Assembly: GCA_027475525.1 (NCBI GenBank)
Contig: JAMWFC010000055.1
Location: 538,212 to 602,211, forward strand
Source of the DNA: Macrolepiota albuminosa
Lineage: Eukaryota; Basidiomycota; Agaricomycetes; Agaricales; Agaricaceae
Length of the DNA: 64,000 bases
Direction of reading: 5' to 3'
The translations under genes were made by a program, and so were the position numbers. Shown here piece after piece: positions 32,434-44,806 of this stretch (positions are counted from its first letter, which is position 1; the number at the start of each line of letters is the position of its first letter). The notes beneath the pieces are model-generated. The model saw only the letters and a program-made list of their open reading frames with translations, did not search any database and was not told where the DNA came from.

Positions 32434-32734
32434 TTAAGAACAGATAGAATAACAATTGCGTAACGGCAGATGACAATCTAGTATGTGATGAATGCTCATG
32501 TCCGTCCTCTAATTAGAAGCGTCAGAGTATCTAGTTATATCTGTTGTGTGAAGTGAATGAACGACTCTGGAACAAGTCATTGGTGGCAAAAGGGCCATCT
32601 AAGCGGTAGAAGGGACCCCACAATCATGATCCGTGACGCCCTGTTTCTCGTGTAACCATTGGTGGTCACTTTTCTCCATAGAAGAGACCGGAAAGAGCTA
32701 AACATTAGAGGCGATATGACCACGACTTTCGGGG
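32434..32734. other. Intergenic, nothing recognised
   Basis: AT-rich spacer between the J-domain gene (5' side) and the 3' end of the TRP/Flc-like gene. No coding signal, repeat or RNA gene was seen. Confidence 0.5.
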
Positions 32735-34940
32735 TCAGAGATCGGTTGATCTCATAATATGTTCTGAGGAGCTTGGGTGGCTGAGAGTGCCATCGCCTTC
32801 CTTCACAACACCTTTTTCCACGACAGATACATTGGCAGATGACGGAGCGGAAACACTCGAGTGGCCTCGCTTCCAAAGTTGACCAATGCCAGAGTTGATG
32901 ATAAGGTTAGTATACGTTACAAGAACCGTTGAAGAGAAGATGGCGACGAGTACCAAGCCGATGACTGTTCGTGGAATGGGGGCAACATTGAAACGCTCTA
33001 CGAACGCAATCATCAAGCCGTTGCATACGAGTCGTATGATGGTGAGAAAGGTCGAGAACACGTCCCCATTTCGCGTACTGTGGGGCCGGAGGGTTAAGTA
33101 GGATATAAGAGTGAACCCTTCAAAGATCACCATGAGTATAATCTGGGCTTCTCCGCTGCCTTTGACAAAGGCAATAAGGATCGCCTTCAGAAATGTAGCA
33201 ACCAGCAAAAGTATGAAAAAGTAAAAGCGAGGGATGCGATATTGAAAGTAGAGGGGTCCTTTGGACACACGCTGTTCTCTGTCCTTATAGAGAGCGTCTG
33301 CGCCTTGACGATGTCCGAAACGCAAGACAAAGAAGGCAGGATATGATATAGCGACGAGAAGGACTAGGAATGCAAGGACAGAAAGGAGGAGTGAGAGCCA
33401 CGAGTCCTTAAGCGTCCACTGGTAAAATGAGAACACAGTGATAGGGAGATGTAGAAACAAAAGCTGCATAATTTATCTATCAAATACTTCCGTATGCGAA
33501 GTAAGGCCACTCACCAGACGAATCCCCCATGCTTGTGCGAATAACAAGTAAGCACGTTTGAGGGTGATTCTACGTTGAGGTCCGCGCTGCCAGACACGCT
33601 CGAGAACAAGGATGGCGATGAATGCAAGTACAAATACTGCCAGCGCACAGGCTAGGAGGATAAGTGAACACAAGAAGACAGTCATGAATGCATTGCCTGT
33701 TGCGATGTGAAGAGTATTGACGTAGATTGGAATACCAGCTTGGAGAACATTTGACGAAGACATAGTGACAGTCTGTACGTCTGTTCCTTGGGTCGCAGAT
33801 GCCTGAATAGAACGAATAGGAAAACCGGAAAGCATGTATTTAGCCCGTGTTGCTAAGAAATCAGTCGTCCTCCGCTCGAAAGGAGATGGAACCTGGTTGG
33901 TGGAACTGATCAAGTTGTAAGGACTGAGCTTTCGGTTGACAAGTCCTACGGCCGATGCAGAGGTTGCATTTGCTAGATTTCCGCCGGTCAGATGACGCAT
34001 CCGGTCAATGGATGGCTGGAAGGATGACGTTGGTGACGTAGAGAAGAGACCAATTGCCCACGCGAAATTAAGAGTAAATGCACGATACGCCGAAGGATAA
34101 TTGAGGCTGAGGAGTGAAGTCGATGCAATAGTTTGATAGAGGAAGAAAAGATCGATGAGCCTGAAAGGCAGGATGGCCTCTGGAGAAAGTGACTGCCAAA
34201 CAGACACTAGAAGAGCACCGAGAGCGATACCACCCGTCACCCATTCAACAATTGTTTGATGAATTGACCATCCATTCGACAAGGTTGCTTGTACACAAGC
34301 CTTAACTTTCCCAGTGCCAACTTCAGCCAAGACAAGCTGGGCAACACCTTCGAGATCTGGAATCGTAAAGGCAATGCTTGGTATCCTATCTTGAACGCTG
34401 AGTGATTTTGGTAAGGATATTGAGTCGGACCCGGTGAAGTTGTACATGGGTAGTGGGCATAGGGCACCATCAAAAATATTACAAAGGTCTAAAGTGACGT
34501 TTACTGCATGGATACCATACACATTGAGGAGGAGATTGGCCGTGACGTTGATATTGGCTTGCTGCAAAAAAGACATCTGAAAATCTGAATAATATGTGGC
34601 TGTGGGTAACGCACAACACTGGCGGCAGAAATGTTGAATGAAACGGATTCGTTCTTGGCAAAATAGGCAATGTCAAACTGTTGTATGAGAAGAGATTCTG
34701 GTGGTTCGCAGTAGGTGACGGAGGAAGTGACTGTCAAGGAGAATCAGAGACGATGATGGAATGGTAGCTCGGTGACCTACATAATGATGCCTCTTTGGCA
34801 TAAGAGAAAGAAAGAAGGAGAGAAAGATAAAATGTTCGCAGCCTGGCGAGAGGAAACATCAAGGGCGGTTATACATGCAACAGATTCTGCGGCAACAATG
34901 GCGAGTATTATAAGCGAGAGTTGGGCACGAGGTGTCGGAC
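32735..34940 (-). CDS. TRP-like/Flc-type polytopic membrane protein
   Basis: The protein has a secreted-type N-terminal region (LSLIILAIVAAESVA signal-like, then TSSVTYCEPPESLLIQQFDIAYFAKN) joined by an intron to an ML-like domain with cysteines (VTLDLCNIFDGALCPLP). At least nine hydrophobic helices follow, spread over two long exons (33,473-34,576 and 32,735-33,469), with a polar Ser-rich tail. This is the layout of fungal TRP/Pkd2/flavin-carrier proteins of the ER and plasma membrane, implicated in calcium and cell-wall homeostasis. The first exon and start are not resolved. Family-level assignment only. Confidence 0.75.
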
Positions 34941-35221
34941 TTAGCCAAGGCAAATTGTTATTGTTCTTTGTATGACAAGTGACACAACAAGATGGCTGCG
35001 TCGGGGTACTCGCCGTCCGGAAAGGGTATTTGTGGCGACGGTGGGGACGACGTGCTTGTCGTCAATGGGATCGTAGACAAGAGTCGTAAGGAGATATTCT
35101 GAGCGAATGCTCAGCCTCAGCGAATGTGTTGCGTCAATCCATGATGTGTGCACGTGACCGACCCGGCGTAGTCCGAATCGTGTTTTCCAGTCTTTTGTCG
35201 CCGCTGTCCTCCTCGATCACC

Positions 35222-35959
35222 ATGTTGCTCTCCATTGCTGCCCGCACAGCCGCCGTCACCCCCGGTCTGGGTCGCCGTGCTGCCTCTGCAATTGCTCTCA
35301 AATATTCTCATGCAGTCTATGGAGCTGCCATCAAGCAGTCGCCCCAGGCACTCAACAAACTCCACGCCGACCTCGCCCTTGTCACCAGCACCATTGCCAC
35401 CCAGCCCGAAGTCAGCGCATTCCTGAGCAACCCCACTCTTTCTGCCTCAGAGCGTGCAGCTGCTCTTGCCAAGTTCTTCGCCAAGCTTGACAGTGCCGCG
35501 TCCAAGAAGGATCCTATATCCGACACCACCAAGAACCTCTTGTCCGTTCTTTCCGAAAATGGCAGACTGGGAGAGACTCAAGGCGTTATCGAAGGCTTTA
35601 ATGAGCTCGTTGCGCAGTACAGGGGCGAACTTGATGTCATTGTCACATCCGCAACTCCTCTGGCGAAGGACGCTCTATCGCGTCTAGAGACTGCTCTCAA
35701 AGCATCGCAGGCAGGTCAAAAAGCAAAAACTCTGAAGGTCACCAACAAGGCATGCTGTTATCCGACTTTTGCTTTGCTTCCTCTGACTTGTCTCAGGTCA
35801 ATCCTTCAGTGTTGGGTGGAACCATTGTCGATTTTGGTGACAAGACTATCGACCTCAGCGTACAATCCCGTGTCACAAAACTTAACAATGCTCTGCAACG
35901 TATGTACCAGTTATGAAAAAATCATGACCTTGCTAATGTGTATTCCAGAATCCGTTTAG
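35222..35959 (+). CDS. ATP5: Mitochondrial F1Fo ATP synthase subunit 5 (OSCP)
   Basis: OSCP of the peripheral stalk, linking F1 to the stator. Start ATG 35,222 gives MLLSIAARTAAVTPGLGRRA, a typical mitochondrial presequence. The delta/OSCP domain follows (YSHAVYGAAIKQSPQALNKL, FLSNPTLSASERAA, LLSVLSENGRL, ELDVIVTSATPL) and the C-terminal GGTIVDFGDKTIDLSVQSR. An intron near 35,746-35,797 precedes VNPSVLGG, and a last intron gives the ending NNALQQSV, TAG 35,957-35,959. Length (about 215 aa) is normal. Confidence 0.93.
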   Translation: MLLSIAARTAAVTPGLGRRAASAIALKYSHAVYGAAIKQSPQALNKLHADLALVTSTIATQPEVSAFLSNPTLSASERAAALAKFFAKLDSAASKKDPISDTTKNLLSVLSENGRLGETQGVIEGFNELVAQYRGELDVIVTSATPLAKDALSRLETALKASQAGQKAKTLKVTNKACCYPTFALLPLTCLRSILQCWVEPLSILVTRLSTSAYNPVSQNLTMLCNVCTSYEKIMTLLMCIPESV

Positions 35960-36499
35960 CTTCTGGATGTGGTTTCGTTGCGAGGTGGAGGTCATCACGC
36001 GGTGCTCTAGATATTTTCGTTAGATCATTCTGCGAACCATGTAGATCCATTGAACAGAACCCTGTTGAACGAGGGCTGACGCCACAAGCCAGACGAGCCG
36101 TCTATGTGCTACGTCCTTTACCCAAGTATTCTTCACTTTCAGACTGAGCAAGATTGAATGGTTGGTCGATCTTGACGGCATCGCAACCCTACCTTTCCGC
36201 CTCTGGAAAACGCGGTCCTCGTGGCCACACTTGCATCCCCCGGACTCGTCGGTTCATCGGATGGTCTTTGAAGCTTGAAGCTTGAAGCTTCGCACTTCTA
36301 AATTTTGTTTGCTACATTAAAGGTCCGCACAAACCGATGAGTTCCTCAGGGTGAATGGCCGCGGCGTACTTTGGCTTCGTCCAAAGTTTTTGGTACACGT
36401 CGCATGCATTCTTTGATTTATTATTCGAGCACTCAAGGCTTACAGCAGTTAAACGCGCCTATAACTGCCTAAAGCTGCTGTATCAGTTGGATCTGAGTC
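35960..36499. other. Intergenic, nothing coding recognised
   Basis: 3' flank of the OSCP gene and 5' flank of the ICMT-like gene. A short tandem run of GAAGCTT (about 36,268-36,292) is the only structure noticed. Confidence 0.5.
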
Positions 36500-37313
36500 A
36501 TGTCATTGTTGAAAATACCTTGCATTTTAATCGCCATGATTGGCTTACAGATTGTGACGACAGCCCCACACCCACCTGCGTTGCCGGAAGAGATGTTGTC
36601 TACATCAAAAATAGAAAAATTTATGAATCAACGGTCTGGTCCCATCATCGTTCAAGTAAGATGCTCTAATGATAAATCCTCACGAGCGCTAATCTATTTA
36701 TTTACCTCAGCTGATTTGCTGGACCGCTGCTATTGGAGAAATCATAGTCATTCTGGCCAGTAATGCACCGGCACTTGAAGTGTCTCGAAAAATTTTGTCA
36801 GTGTTGGTCATTGAAGGTACAGAAAACAAACTAGAGGTTTCTCCATTGTTCATTCTTGGCACTTTCTTCATGGCACTGGGAGGATTAATTCGATATCACT
36901 GCTATCGCGAACTTGGCCGACAGTTCACATTCGCGATGAGCCTTCGAGCCGACCACAAACTCGTGACTACGGGCCCTTACTCCGTTGTCCGTCATCCTGG
37001 ATACTCTGGTGTTGTTCTCTGCGTTTCTGGAACTGTAATCTGGCATGCGGGCTCAGTAAGTTGCTTATCTGCAATTGGCTTCAAATCAAGAACTGAATAT
37101 GGCGAGGGGTCGTGGGCGCGTGAATGTGGACCACTCAAAACGACACTTGGACAATGCATTGCAAGTATTTGGCTAATCCTAGTCACGACAATCACGTCGC
37201 AACTCATGACGCGGATGTCCAAGGAGGACAAAGCTCTGTCGGAGGCGTTTGGTGAGGATTGGGAAAAGTGGGTTGAAAGGGTACCACAAAGGCTTATTCC
37301 AGGCTTGTATTGA
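36500..37313 (+). CDS. Isoprenylcysteine carboxyl methyltransferase (ICMT/PEMT) family protein
   Basis: Membrane methyltransferase with the family C-terminal signature: RELGRQFTFAMSL, GPYSVVRHPGYSGVVL (SAM pocket) and a final EAFGEDWEKWVERVPQRLIPGLY. It has several helices (LICWTAAIGEIIVILASNA, FILGTFFMALGGLIRY, IASIWLILVTTITSQL). Start ATG 36,500; one intron after IIVQ (GTAAGA...CTCAG near 36,714). A 51-nt stretch at about 37,056-37,106 (GTAAGT...GCGAG) is a probable intron whose length keeps the frame open: without it the protein runs HAGSGSWARECG, as in homologues. Methylation of prenylated proteins is the family role; the exact substrate is open. Many mushrooms have several copies. Confidence 0.83.
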
Positions 37314-37506
37314 TGACGTAATGAAATACTCTGTCCTTCCTGATCGATGATCTGTGATCATCCATTTGAATCGTTCAAAATTCGATGTCCGTAAAGACAG
37401 GTTTTAGCAATATTCCTAACTACAGGTTCATTTTCTGATTCTTCTCCTAGTTACATGGTGTGATTTTCTTGGCTGTCTGCTTCTTTTAAACTTACAAAAT
37501 AACCCT

Positions 37507-39613
37507 CAAGTCCAATATGTTCACGGGATGTGTCTGACCAGGTCATTAACGAGCACATTGACAGTGGTTGCGAGAATTACCTGGATCTACCATCATCTCA
37601 AACTTCGAGTAGTTCATCATCTACGCTGCTCCAAACGGCGGTAAAAGATAACCAGAGGAAATCAAATAGTCTATCCTCCAGCCCACTGGCTCCAATTTTC
37701 TTTCAAGGTCATAAAAAGGCTCCTGAACCTAATAGTTCCCCTTTTACGAAAACACACACGAACAAACGTGCGGTTGCTGAAGATACTACCACTCGTTCAC
37801 CTTTCAAGCGGAACAAACTTGCTCACCTTGAAGCAGCTGCACCTCTCGCAGAAAAATCTCGTCCAAGCGCTTTATGCGATTTTGTTGGACAGACCCATCT
37901 AACCAGTCCAGATTCTTTGCTTTTGAAGATGCTTGGCAGCGCTTCCGGGTCAGCTATTTTCTGGGGTCCACCAGGGTGAGATTTTTACCATTATTCCTAC
38001 CTTTATTGATCGCTTGCGGTTGATTAGATGTGGGAAAACCACGCTGGCACGGTTGATCGCGAAGCAAGCTGATTGTGTTTTCAAGGAGATCAGTGCAACC
38101 AACGTTGGTGTTGGGGACGTGCGGGCAATCCTTGAGGAGGCGAAGAACACCCTCGCATTAACTGGAAGGTCAGCACCAAGATTCGATTCGAAGCAGTCCA
38201 TGCTTCATACATCTGCTCGACAGAAAAACCTTACTCTTTTTGGATGAAGTTCATCGTTTCAATAAATCGCAGCAGGTATGTTAATAATTCTGTAGCCAGG
38301 ATTGCATTAGAGTAAGCTATTGAAAGGATATTTTTCTCCCGTATGTTGAACAAGGCCATGTTCAGGTAACAAGACACGGAAAAGTATATGCATTTGTTGT
38401 GGTGCCAATCACTTTCTTAGCTTGTGGGTGCCACAACGGAAAATCCATCCTTCAGGCTCACGAGCGCGTTACTCAGCCGCTGCCGGTAAGCAGCTCACGA
38501 TGCTCATTCGCCTGCTTGTCACTAACGTGTATGCAGAGTGTTCGTACTTGAAAGACTTACTGATGCTGAGATAATGACAATTCTCTCCAATGCCCTGAAA
38601 CGTACTGGGTGCACACCAATATATCCATCTTCCTCAGTATCAGGACCGTCGTCTTCGGAACCGTCTCCACCCTCTTCTGACGCCATGGAAATTACTCGTA
38701 CTTCTTTCCCTCAGATAACCTCGAAGGTACTTTCTGGCATCACATCGCTCGCGGCGGGGGATGCTCGGGTTGCGATATCCCTTCTCGAGCTTGCCATCGG
38801 ATCGCCTAAAAGTATTCAGGAAGAATCTCTCCTGGTAGCTTTGAAGCGATCGGTATCCGCTTCCCATAATTGTACCCCTGAAAGTCATTATGACATGATA
38901 TCAGCATTGCACAAAAGTGTAAGGGGAAGTCAAGGAAGTGCGGCAATGTATTGGCTCGCGAGAATGCTTACTGTAGGAGAGGATCCTTTGTACATCGCAC
39001 GCCGCATGGTTGTTTGTGCTAGCGAGGACATAGGTCTTGCAGATAGTCATGCCCTTCCATTGGTGAGATGCTCTTGCGCGACTTGACGATTGGAATCTCA
39101 TTAAAATGAATAGGCTGTGGCTACTTTACAAGCCTGTCAGACAGTTGGCATGCCAGAGTGTCGTATCAATTTGGCTCATCTCGTTGCATACCTTGCAGAG
39201 GCGCCAAAGTCCACTCGAGCATACGAAGCATATAATCGCGCGGAGGCGGCCGCCAAATTAGACTTGACTATCCCGGTGCCAATGTCCATGCGAAATGCAC
39301 CTACCGAATTAATGAAAGACTTGGGTTACGGAAGCACTTACATGTACAACCCGAGTTATGCGTACGTTGTCAAACTTCTTCGGTCACCAAAGTAGCTAGC
39401 TCATTCGCGATGACCAGGCACCCGGTGCACAATACTTACCTTCCAATACAGTTTGAAGGCGAGGTTTTTCTAAGAAGAGAAGGGGATACGAGGGACAAAG
39501 TATGGGATGAGGCCGCACTATGTCTGTGGGAGCATGAGGCTAATGGAGACAAAGACTGGGCAGGCCGGCCGGCCGTGTCTGGCCCGTGCGTGCGAGATCA
39601 GGATTGTCTATAG
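37507..39613 (+). CDS. MGS1: Mgs1/WRNIP1-type AAA+ ATPase with ubiquitin-binding zinc finger
   Basis: DNA-replication-stress ATPase of the RarA/Mgs1/WRNIP1 family. The N-terminal UBZ4-type finger is visible as [20 protein letters not shown]; its first cysteine lies in an upstream exon I could not place, so the start is unresolved. A Ser/Lys-rich linker, then the clamp-loader-like ATPase: [16 protein letters not shown] (Walker A, split by an intron), [33 protein letters not shown] (Walker B), [10 protein letters not shown] (sensor 1). The MgsA C-terminal part has [20 protein letters not shown] and ASEDIG. Introns number at least seven. The last intron gives [15 protein letters not shown], a conserved C-terminal block, then stop at 39,613. 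Confidence 0.9.
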
Positions 39614-39673
39614 GACAGAGATAGCCTGAGATAGCTCTGGACAAGCTATATCCAAGATCTAACTACGATACCC

Positions 39674-40686
39674 ATGCCCACCATTCCCAGAGAGTCGTCT
39701 GAGGACGCAAGGTTTCGTGTGCTTGTCACTGGCTTTGGTGTGAGTGGACCGTGCCTGGTAACTAACTAGACAATATCTGAGTCTGAGGGAAGTTCAGCCA
39801 TTCCATCATTATGAGGTGAATCCATCGTGGTTGGCCGTTCAGCATCTGCACGATACTACCATTGATCCTGCTCCGGCTGGCTCTCAAGGACGCCCTCGTC
39901 CAATTCACATCTCCGCCCTTGAGATACCAGTCTCCTACGAGGCTGTACTTGCTGTCGTTCCTGGTCTCCATGCACGACCGCCGATCTTGCCCTACACGGT
40001 TAGAAACAACTTCCCGCCCCCTCCACCATCGGGTTATGATTTCATCTTCCACATCGGTGTCGCTGGCCGTGGGCCTCTCAGGATGGAAAGGCAGGGTCAC
40101 AAGTTAGGTTATCATATGAAAGACGCAGATGGGAAACTTGCGCCTCTCGCTCGTTCCACACCCAAGGACTTTAGTCGTAGACCTGATGATCATCTCGCGG
40201 CCGAAAATATAGAAAGAGAACGGCTGGGCTTAGAGACGATTGAGCACGTCGGATCGGACACATCTGCCAGGCCGACACGCGGTTTTGGCGTTCAATACGA
40301 GTCCTTCCCTGACGAACTTCCCACCGAGATTGATGTAACTAGACTGGTTCAAGATTTAAAACAGTCTGGTATCGAGGTCAGTTGAGAGTATGAACTGCTC
40401 TTCCACTGTTCATTGCCTCGTACAGCAAATATATACCTCCATGGACGCTGGTCACTATCTATGTGACTTTGTCTACTTTTGTTCTCTTGCAGAAGCCAAG
40501 CGGACTGCCAATCCCTACGAAAGGCGCAGGAACAGTCAGGTCCTATTTTTGCATTGCCCACCAGTCAATCAACCATTGAGCACTGAAGAAGTTACGGAGG
40601 CTATCCAACAAATCATTATCTGGGTCTGCAAGGAAATGCAGATGCAGGATGAGGAAAATGAAAACGCCAACATGGAGGGAAAATGA
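39674..40686 (+). CDS. Pyroglutamyl-peptidase I-like protein (peptidase C15)
   Basis: Start ATG 39,674: FRVLVTGFG, intron (GTGAGT...TTCAG), then PFHHYEVNPSWLAVQHL, the family N-terminus. FIFHIGVAGRG follows. A second intron ends at 40,425 and is followed by TSMDAGHYLCDFVYF, containing the catalytic cysteine, then VLFLHCPPVNQP with the catalytic histidine. The enzyme removes N-terminal pyroglutamate. It is somewhat longer than bacterial forms because of an insertion (residues 120-190) and an acidic, Met-rich tail. It lies 60 bp downstream of the Mgs1 gene on the same strand. Confidence 0.87.
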
Positions 40687-40992
40687 CGAGGATGTGACAA
40701 GGACCTAAATTGCTCTCATGTAACTCGAAAACTCATGAATCACTTTTAACGGCCTCAAGATTTGTTTTGCATACTGGTACTGCAGACATAATTGCGGATG
40801 TCCTTCGAATTCCAAGTTTCCACGTAAATATTGAAGGGACGAAAGTTGCTTATGTAAAATTATCGATATCATCAGCGCGTCATCAGGTGACCGTGTCTAA
40901 AGGTCATTTGATCAGATCGCGCGACTCTTGCTCACGCTAAGATAAGTTTTTCTCTCCTTTCAGGAAAATCTCTTTCTACTGCGTTAGACACA
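40687..40992. other. Intergenic, probable APS kinase promoter region
   Basis: 306 bp between the pyroglutamyl-peptidase stop and the APS kinase start. No ORF with support and no RNA gene recognised. Confidence 0.45.
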
Positions 40993-41810
40993 ATGGCGAC
41001 CAATATCACCTTTCACCCAGGTCATATTGTTCCTCTCAAAAAAAGTACCTCGCTAATCAATCAATCGCACTCACCAGGTTCAGTAACTGCGGCTGAACGT
41101 TCCGAATTCTTAGAACAGAAGGGTGTCACAATCTGGCTGACCGGTCTCAGCGCCAGTGGCAAGGTCTGACCAAACTCTTTACAATTCCTTGTCACGAAAA
41201 GATGAATCAATGCATCACAGTCCACTATCGCGTGTGCCCTAGAACAACATCTCTTACATCTACACAAGTTTGTCTACCGTCTTGATGGCGATAATGTTAG
41301 ATTTGGCTTGAACAAGGATCTGGGATTTGACGAAAAATCCAGAAACGAGAACATACGTAGGATCGGTGAGGTATGTGTTCTCATAAGTACTTCCTGCGTT
41401 GTTAAGGACCTTCCTGGCAGGTATCAAAACTTTTCGCAGATTCTGCATGCATTGTTGTCACAGCATTTATATCGCCTTACCTCGTTGATCGAGCGTTGGC
41501 CCGTGACCTTCATGTGAAGGCGGGTCTACCTTTTATCGAAGTTTTTGTCGATGCCCCCCTTGACGTTGTGGAAGCAAGAGATCCGAAGGGTTTGTACAAA
41601 AAAGCGCGAGCTGGCGAAATCAAAGGTATGTCCTTCAAGAAACGTAGAGTGACTTCACTGAACGTATTCTCATAAGACTTTACTGGCGTATCAGCTCCCT
41701 ACGAAGCGCCAGAAAACCCGGAGATACACATCAAGACTCATGAAACGGACGTAGCTAACAGTGTCCGTATTATCACGGAATATCTCCTCGCCAATAAATA
41801 CATATCTTAG
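40993..41810 (+). CDS. MET14: Adenylyl-sulfate kinase (APS kinase)
   Basis: Makes PAPS from APS and ATP in sulfate assimilation. Start ATG 40,993 ([13 protein letters not shown]). The P-loop GLSASGK|ST is split by intron 1 (GTCTGA...CACAG). Then [25 protein letters not shown], intron, [46 protein letters not shown], intron, and [16 protein letters not shown]. Stop TAG 41,808-41,810. About 200 aa, normal for a stand-alone fungal enzyme. It is convergent with the kinase gene, with 86 bp between stops. Confidence 0.94.
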
Positions 41811-41896
41811 GCGCTGGGCATGATAGTCTTCAGTGCTTTGCGATGAGTATATGCATCTAGATTCAGCGTACATCGAGCCTACTCTTACAATCATAA

Positions 41897-44746
41897 TCAG
41901 TGTGCGACTGAAGGTACATCGCCACGTAATGTTTTCTCACGTGGATGACTCGAATAACTAGGCGTAACTTGTTCATCGCCATCGCTGCTCACTTCCTGCT
42001 CCTCCTCGATAGTATCAGCGGGATGTTTATCCAGTATTCCGCTCAGTCCCACCTCCACTACCGTCAGCCACTGCAATAGATCATCAGTTGTTCGCATGAG
42101 TTCTGAAGATGCGTTATCAGCCATAAATAATTTGTTGTAATCCAAGGGTCGAATGGGTGGACCGCGAAGTGACGCGATTGTTGGCCCATTTCCGAGAGAC
42201 ATATTTCGCGAGTGCAAAATCCCTGTCTCGTATGACGACGTAGGAGGTTCTGTCACGGTGCGTCGGAGTGGTGGCGGCGTGCTTGAAGGAGGAGTGAAAG
42301 CCGTCGCTTCGCGAAATGGCGGCTGTCGTTGTTTAGATTCGTTAGTGTTTGTCACAGAGCTGAGAGAACTCTGCGATGCGAGGAAATTGCGAACATTGTA
42401 TGTCGGAGCAGATGGTGAGGGTGGCAGAAGGTCGGATATTCCTAGATGATGTTCGGATGTCAAAGAAGGTATCTACACGAGCAAGTCAGTTGTTGTCCCT
42501 CAGCGCGTATTCAGAAGAAAGGTTACCTTAAGAACATCTCTCAGTCCAGGTGCCGATGAATTCGTGCTCGGGCCAGAGTCACCGCCATTTCTTGGCCTGT
42601 CCGACAAGGCAAACGGTTTCAAAGGTGGCAACAAGGGCGCTCCGTTATCCTGACCTGTGCGAAAAGATTGGCTCTCTGTCTCGATAACTGTAGTTGCCGA
42701 TCTGGCACGAGCCATGGAGGAAGGTAATGGAATGGGTGCAGGTTTATGCAGTCTTGAAGCGGAGGTATCCAAGGAATAGGTCATTTGATGCGTACTATGT
42801 GAGCTTTCAAGCATTGGAGAGCTGAAATTGGTGGGTGATGAACGGTTGTGCGAGGTCAAGGATGTTTGCGGAGATGAAGGAGAGAGATGCGGGAAATGGA
42901 AGGCAGAAGGAGACGCCAAGTCGAGGTCCGCTCGGCCATTACGACGAGGATCAAGCGCTTCACCAGTACTCTTGGATCTTCTTCTGCCCATTACAGGTCG
43001 ATTCAAAGGAGGGTTTTCTAGACTGGAAGAGATAAGACCTGGGGTTATGGTCGTTGATGGGCTCGCCTCGTCATTAAGAAGTTCATCGTCATGACGGAAT
43101 AGTGTCGTGTCAATTCCATAAGGCTTGCGATTCGACCGAAGGGAGCGAGAATCACGAATGATAGTTTTCGTTGAGGGATCACTGAGATTATTTAGGGATG
43201 TATTGTGCAGAATACCCGGGGAAGGAGTAGGTTTTGATCCAGCAGCGGCATGCGGGGAAGCTTCATCTTGGGAACCAGGTACGCTTGATGATAAATTCAA
43301 ACGTGAGCGTGCCATTCCGCGAGGCGGATAAACGAAAGTTTTTTGTTTGACCGTTGATTCATCAACCGAGGATTCCTGAATTACCGGTCGTTTGACTACT
43401 ATTCGTTCTTTTCCCGGAGAAGATGATGTTGAGGGAGGAAGAGAACTTGGAGGACTTGGTGTACCAGGATGAGAAGGTACTTGAAGTGCAGGAGGTCGTA
43501 ATATTTGTTGTGGCGAGATAGAATCATCCTCAAAGAGAGCGCGAAGGGAGGAGGGCAAATTCGACGATTGTGGAGGGCGAACGGTTGCTTGCACTAATTC
43601 ATGCTCGGCTTCGGATGAACTTTTACCGTACAAATCCGATTGATATGAGCGGCCACGGACAGTTTCAAATTCCCATACACTTTCGTCTTCCTCGACGTTT
43701 AGTCCCAAGAGACTGCAATTGACGAAGGCATGAAGATCAATTTCATAATACTGTAGGATTTGCGTACTCTCGCTCTTCGTCTTCTTCCCAGTCCAGTGGT
43801 TCCGCAAGGCTGGCTCTCTTGGCAGCTTGTTCAAAACGAACGACGAGATCTTTAAGGAAAGACACGTTGAGTTTAGACACCGATTTGATCCATTTCGATT
43901 TGCTTAGTTCGTCGGCTGGTAAGCGCTGTCGAACCGTAGTCAGAGGGGACTATATAGAATGCTGAGATGGCATACTTCGGCTGGAGATTCCCTCAAGCAC
44001 ATCGCCATAAAGTCCCGTAAGTCCTTTCCTGCCTCATTCTCACCAAGGCGCGGCGGCTTCGCCTTGGGTATCAAATCCATAACTTTAATGTGTTCCAATG
44101 TATGATGCGGTGGGCTTCCTTTGATCATCTCATATACTGCGATACCCAGACTCCATATGTCGGCCTTGGTATCATAAACTGGAAGAGTCTGGAGAAGCTC
44201 AGGTGCCATCCAATGAGGAGTTCCAGTTAAAGTATTTCGCTTGCTAGATGAGGTAGCAAGAAGTGCAGCGACGCCAAAGTCGCAGATCACGACCTTTCCA
44301 GTAGCGGTGACGAGTATGTTGGCAGCTTTTATGTCTCTATGTATCACCGGGACCTTGTGGAGGTAGCTAAGCCCAACGAGAACTTCCCTGGCTATAACAG
44401 CGACGTATTTCTCCTCTAGACACCCATTTCTTGATGCTTTCATGAGCGACAGTACGCTCCCTCCTTGGGCAAACTCCATTACGATCCATACACGGGGACC
44501 ATCCATGTAGCATCCATAGTACTTTGTGATGTTGGGAACGTCGCGAAGCTGAGAGAGCAGAGCTACTTCTCGCTGAATGTCAACGACGTCGTCCGAGCCA
44601 GATTTATCATCGAGATTGATGATTTTGAGAGCCACGATGTTGCCTGTTGGAATGTGTTCTCCTTTGTGTACCGAGCCATAAGCACCCTTGCCGATAGTTT
44701 CTAGCCTTCTATATAACTGGTGGACGGACGAGGACGAGGTAGCCAT
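41897..44746 (-). CDS. Ste20/germinal-centre-kinase-type protein kinase (Nak1/Kic1-like)
   Basis: The N-terminal kinase domain is complete: GKGAYGSV (glycine loop), VALKIINLD (lysine), VIHRDIKAANIL (catalytic loop), VICDFGVAA (DFG), GTPHWMAPE (activation/APE), DIWSLGIAVYEM. An intron near 43,940 follows CLRESPAE. A long Ser/Pro-rich tail covers 42,500-43,834 and 41,897-42,463, and ends with a short predicted helical block, SSELMRTTDDLLQWLTVVEVGL. This layout matches GCK-III-like kinases that act upstream of NDR kinases in cell polarity; that pathway link is inferred from family. It is divergent from the eIF2B gene across 60 bp. Confidence 0.88.
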
Positions 44747-44806
44747 CCAGGCCTACATGTCCACGTGATCACCGGACTTGACTTTTACATCCTCCCTTCG
44801 ACCATA
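44747..44806. promoter_or_regulatory. Short divergent promoter (GCK-type kinase / eIF2B gamma)
   Basis: 60 bp between divergent start codons. It contains CCACGTGATC (an E-box-like CACGTG palindrome at 44,762-44,767), a possible bHLH site. Function inferred only. Confidence 0.45.

Noticed and set aside
36268..36292. GAAGCTT tandem run as a regulatory element
   Set aside because: Only about three short units; too small to support a claim.
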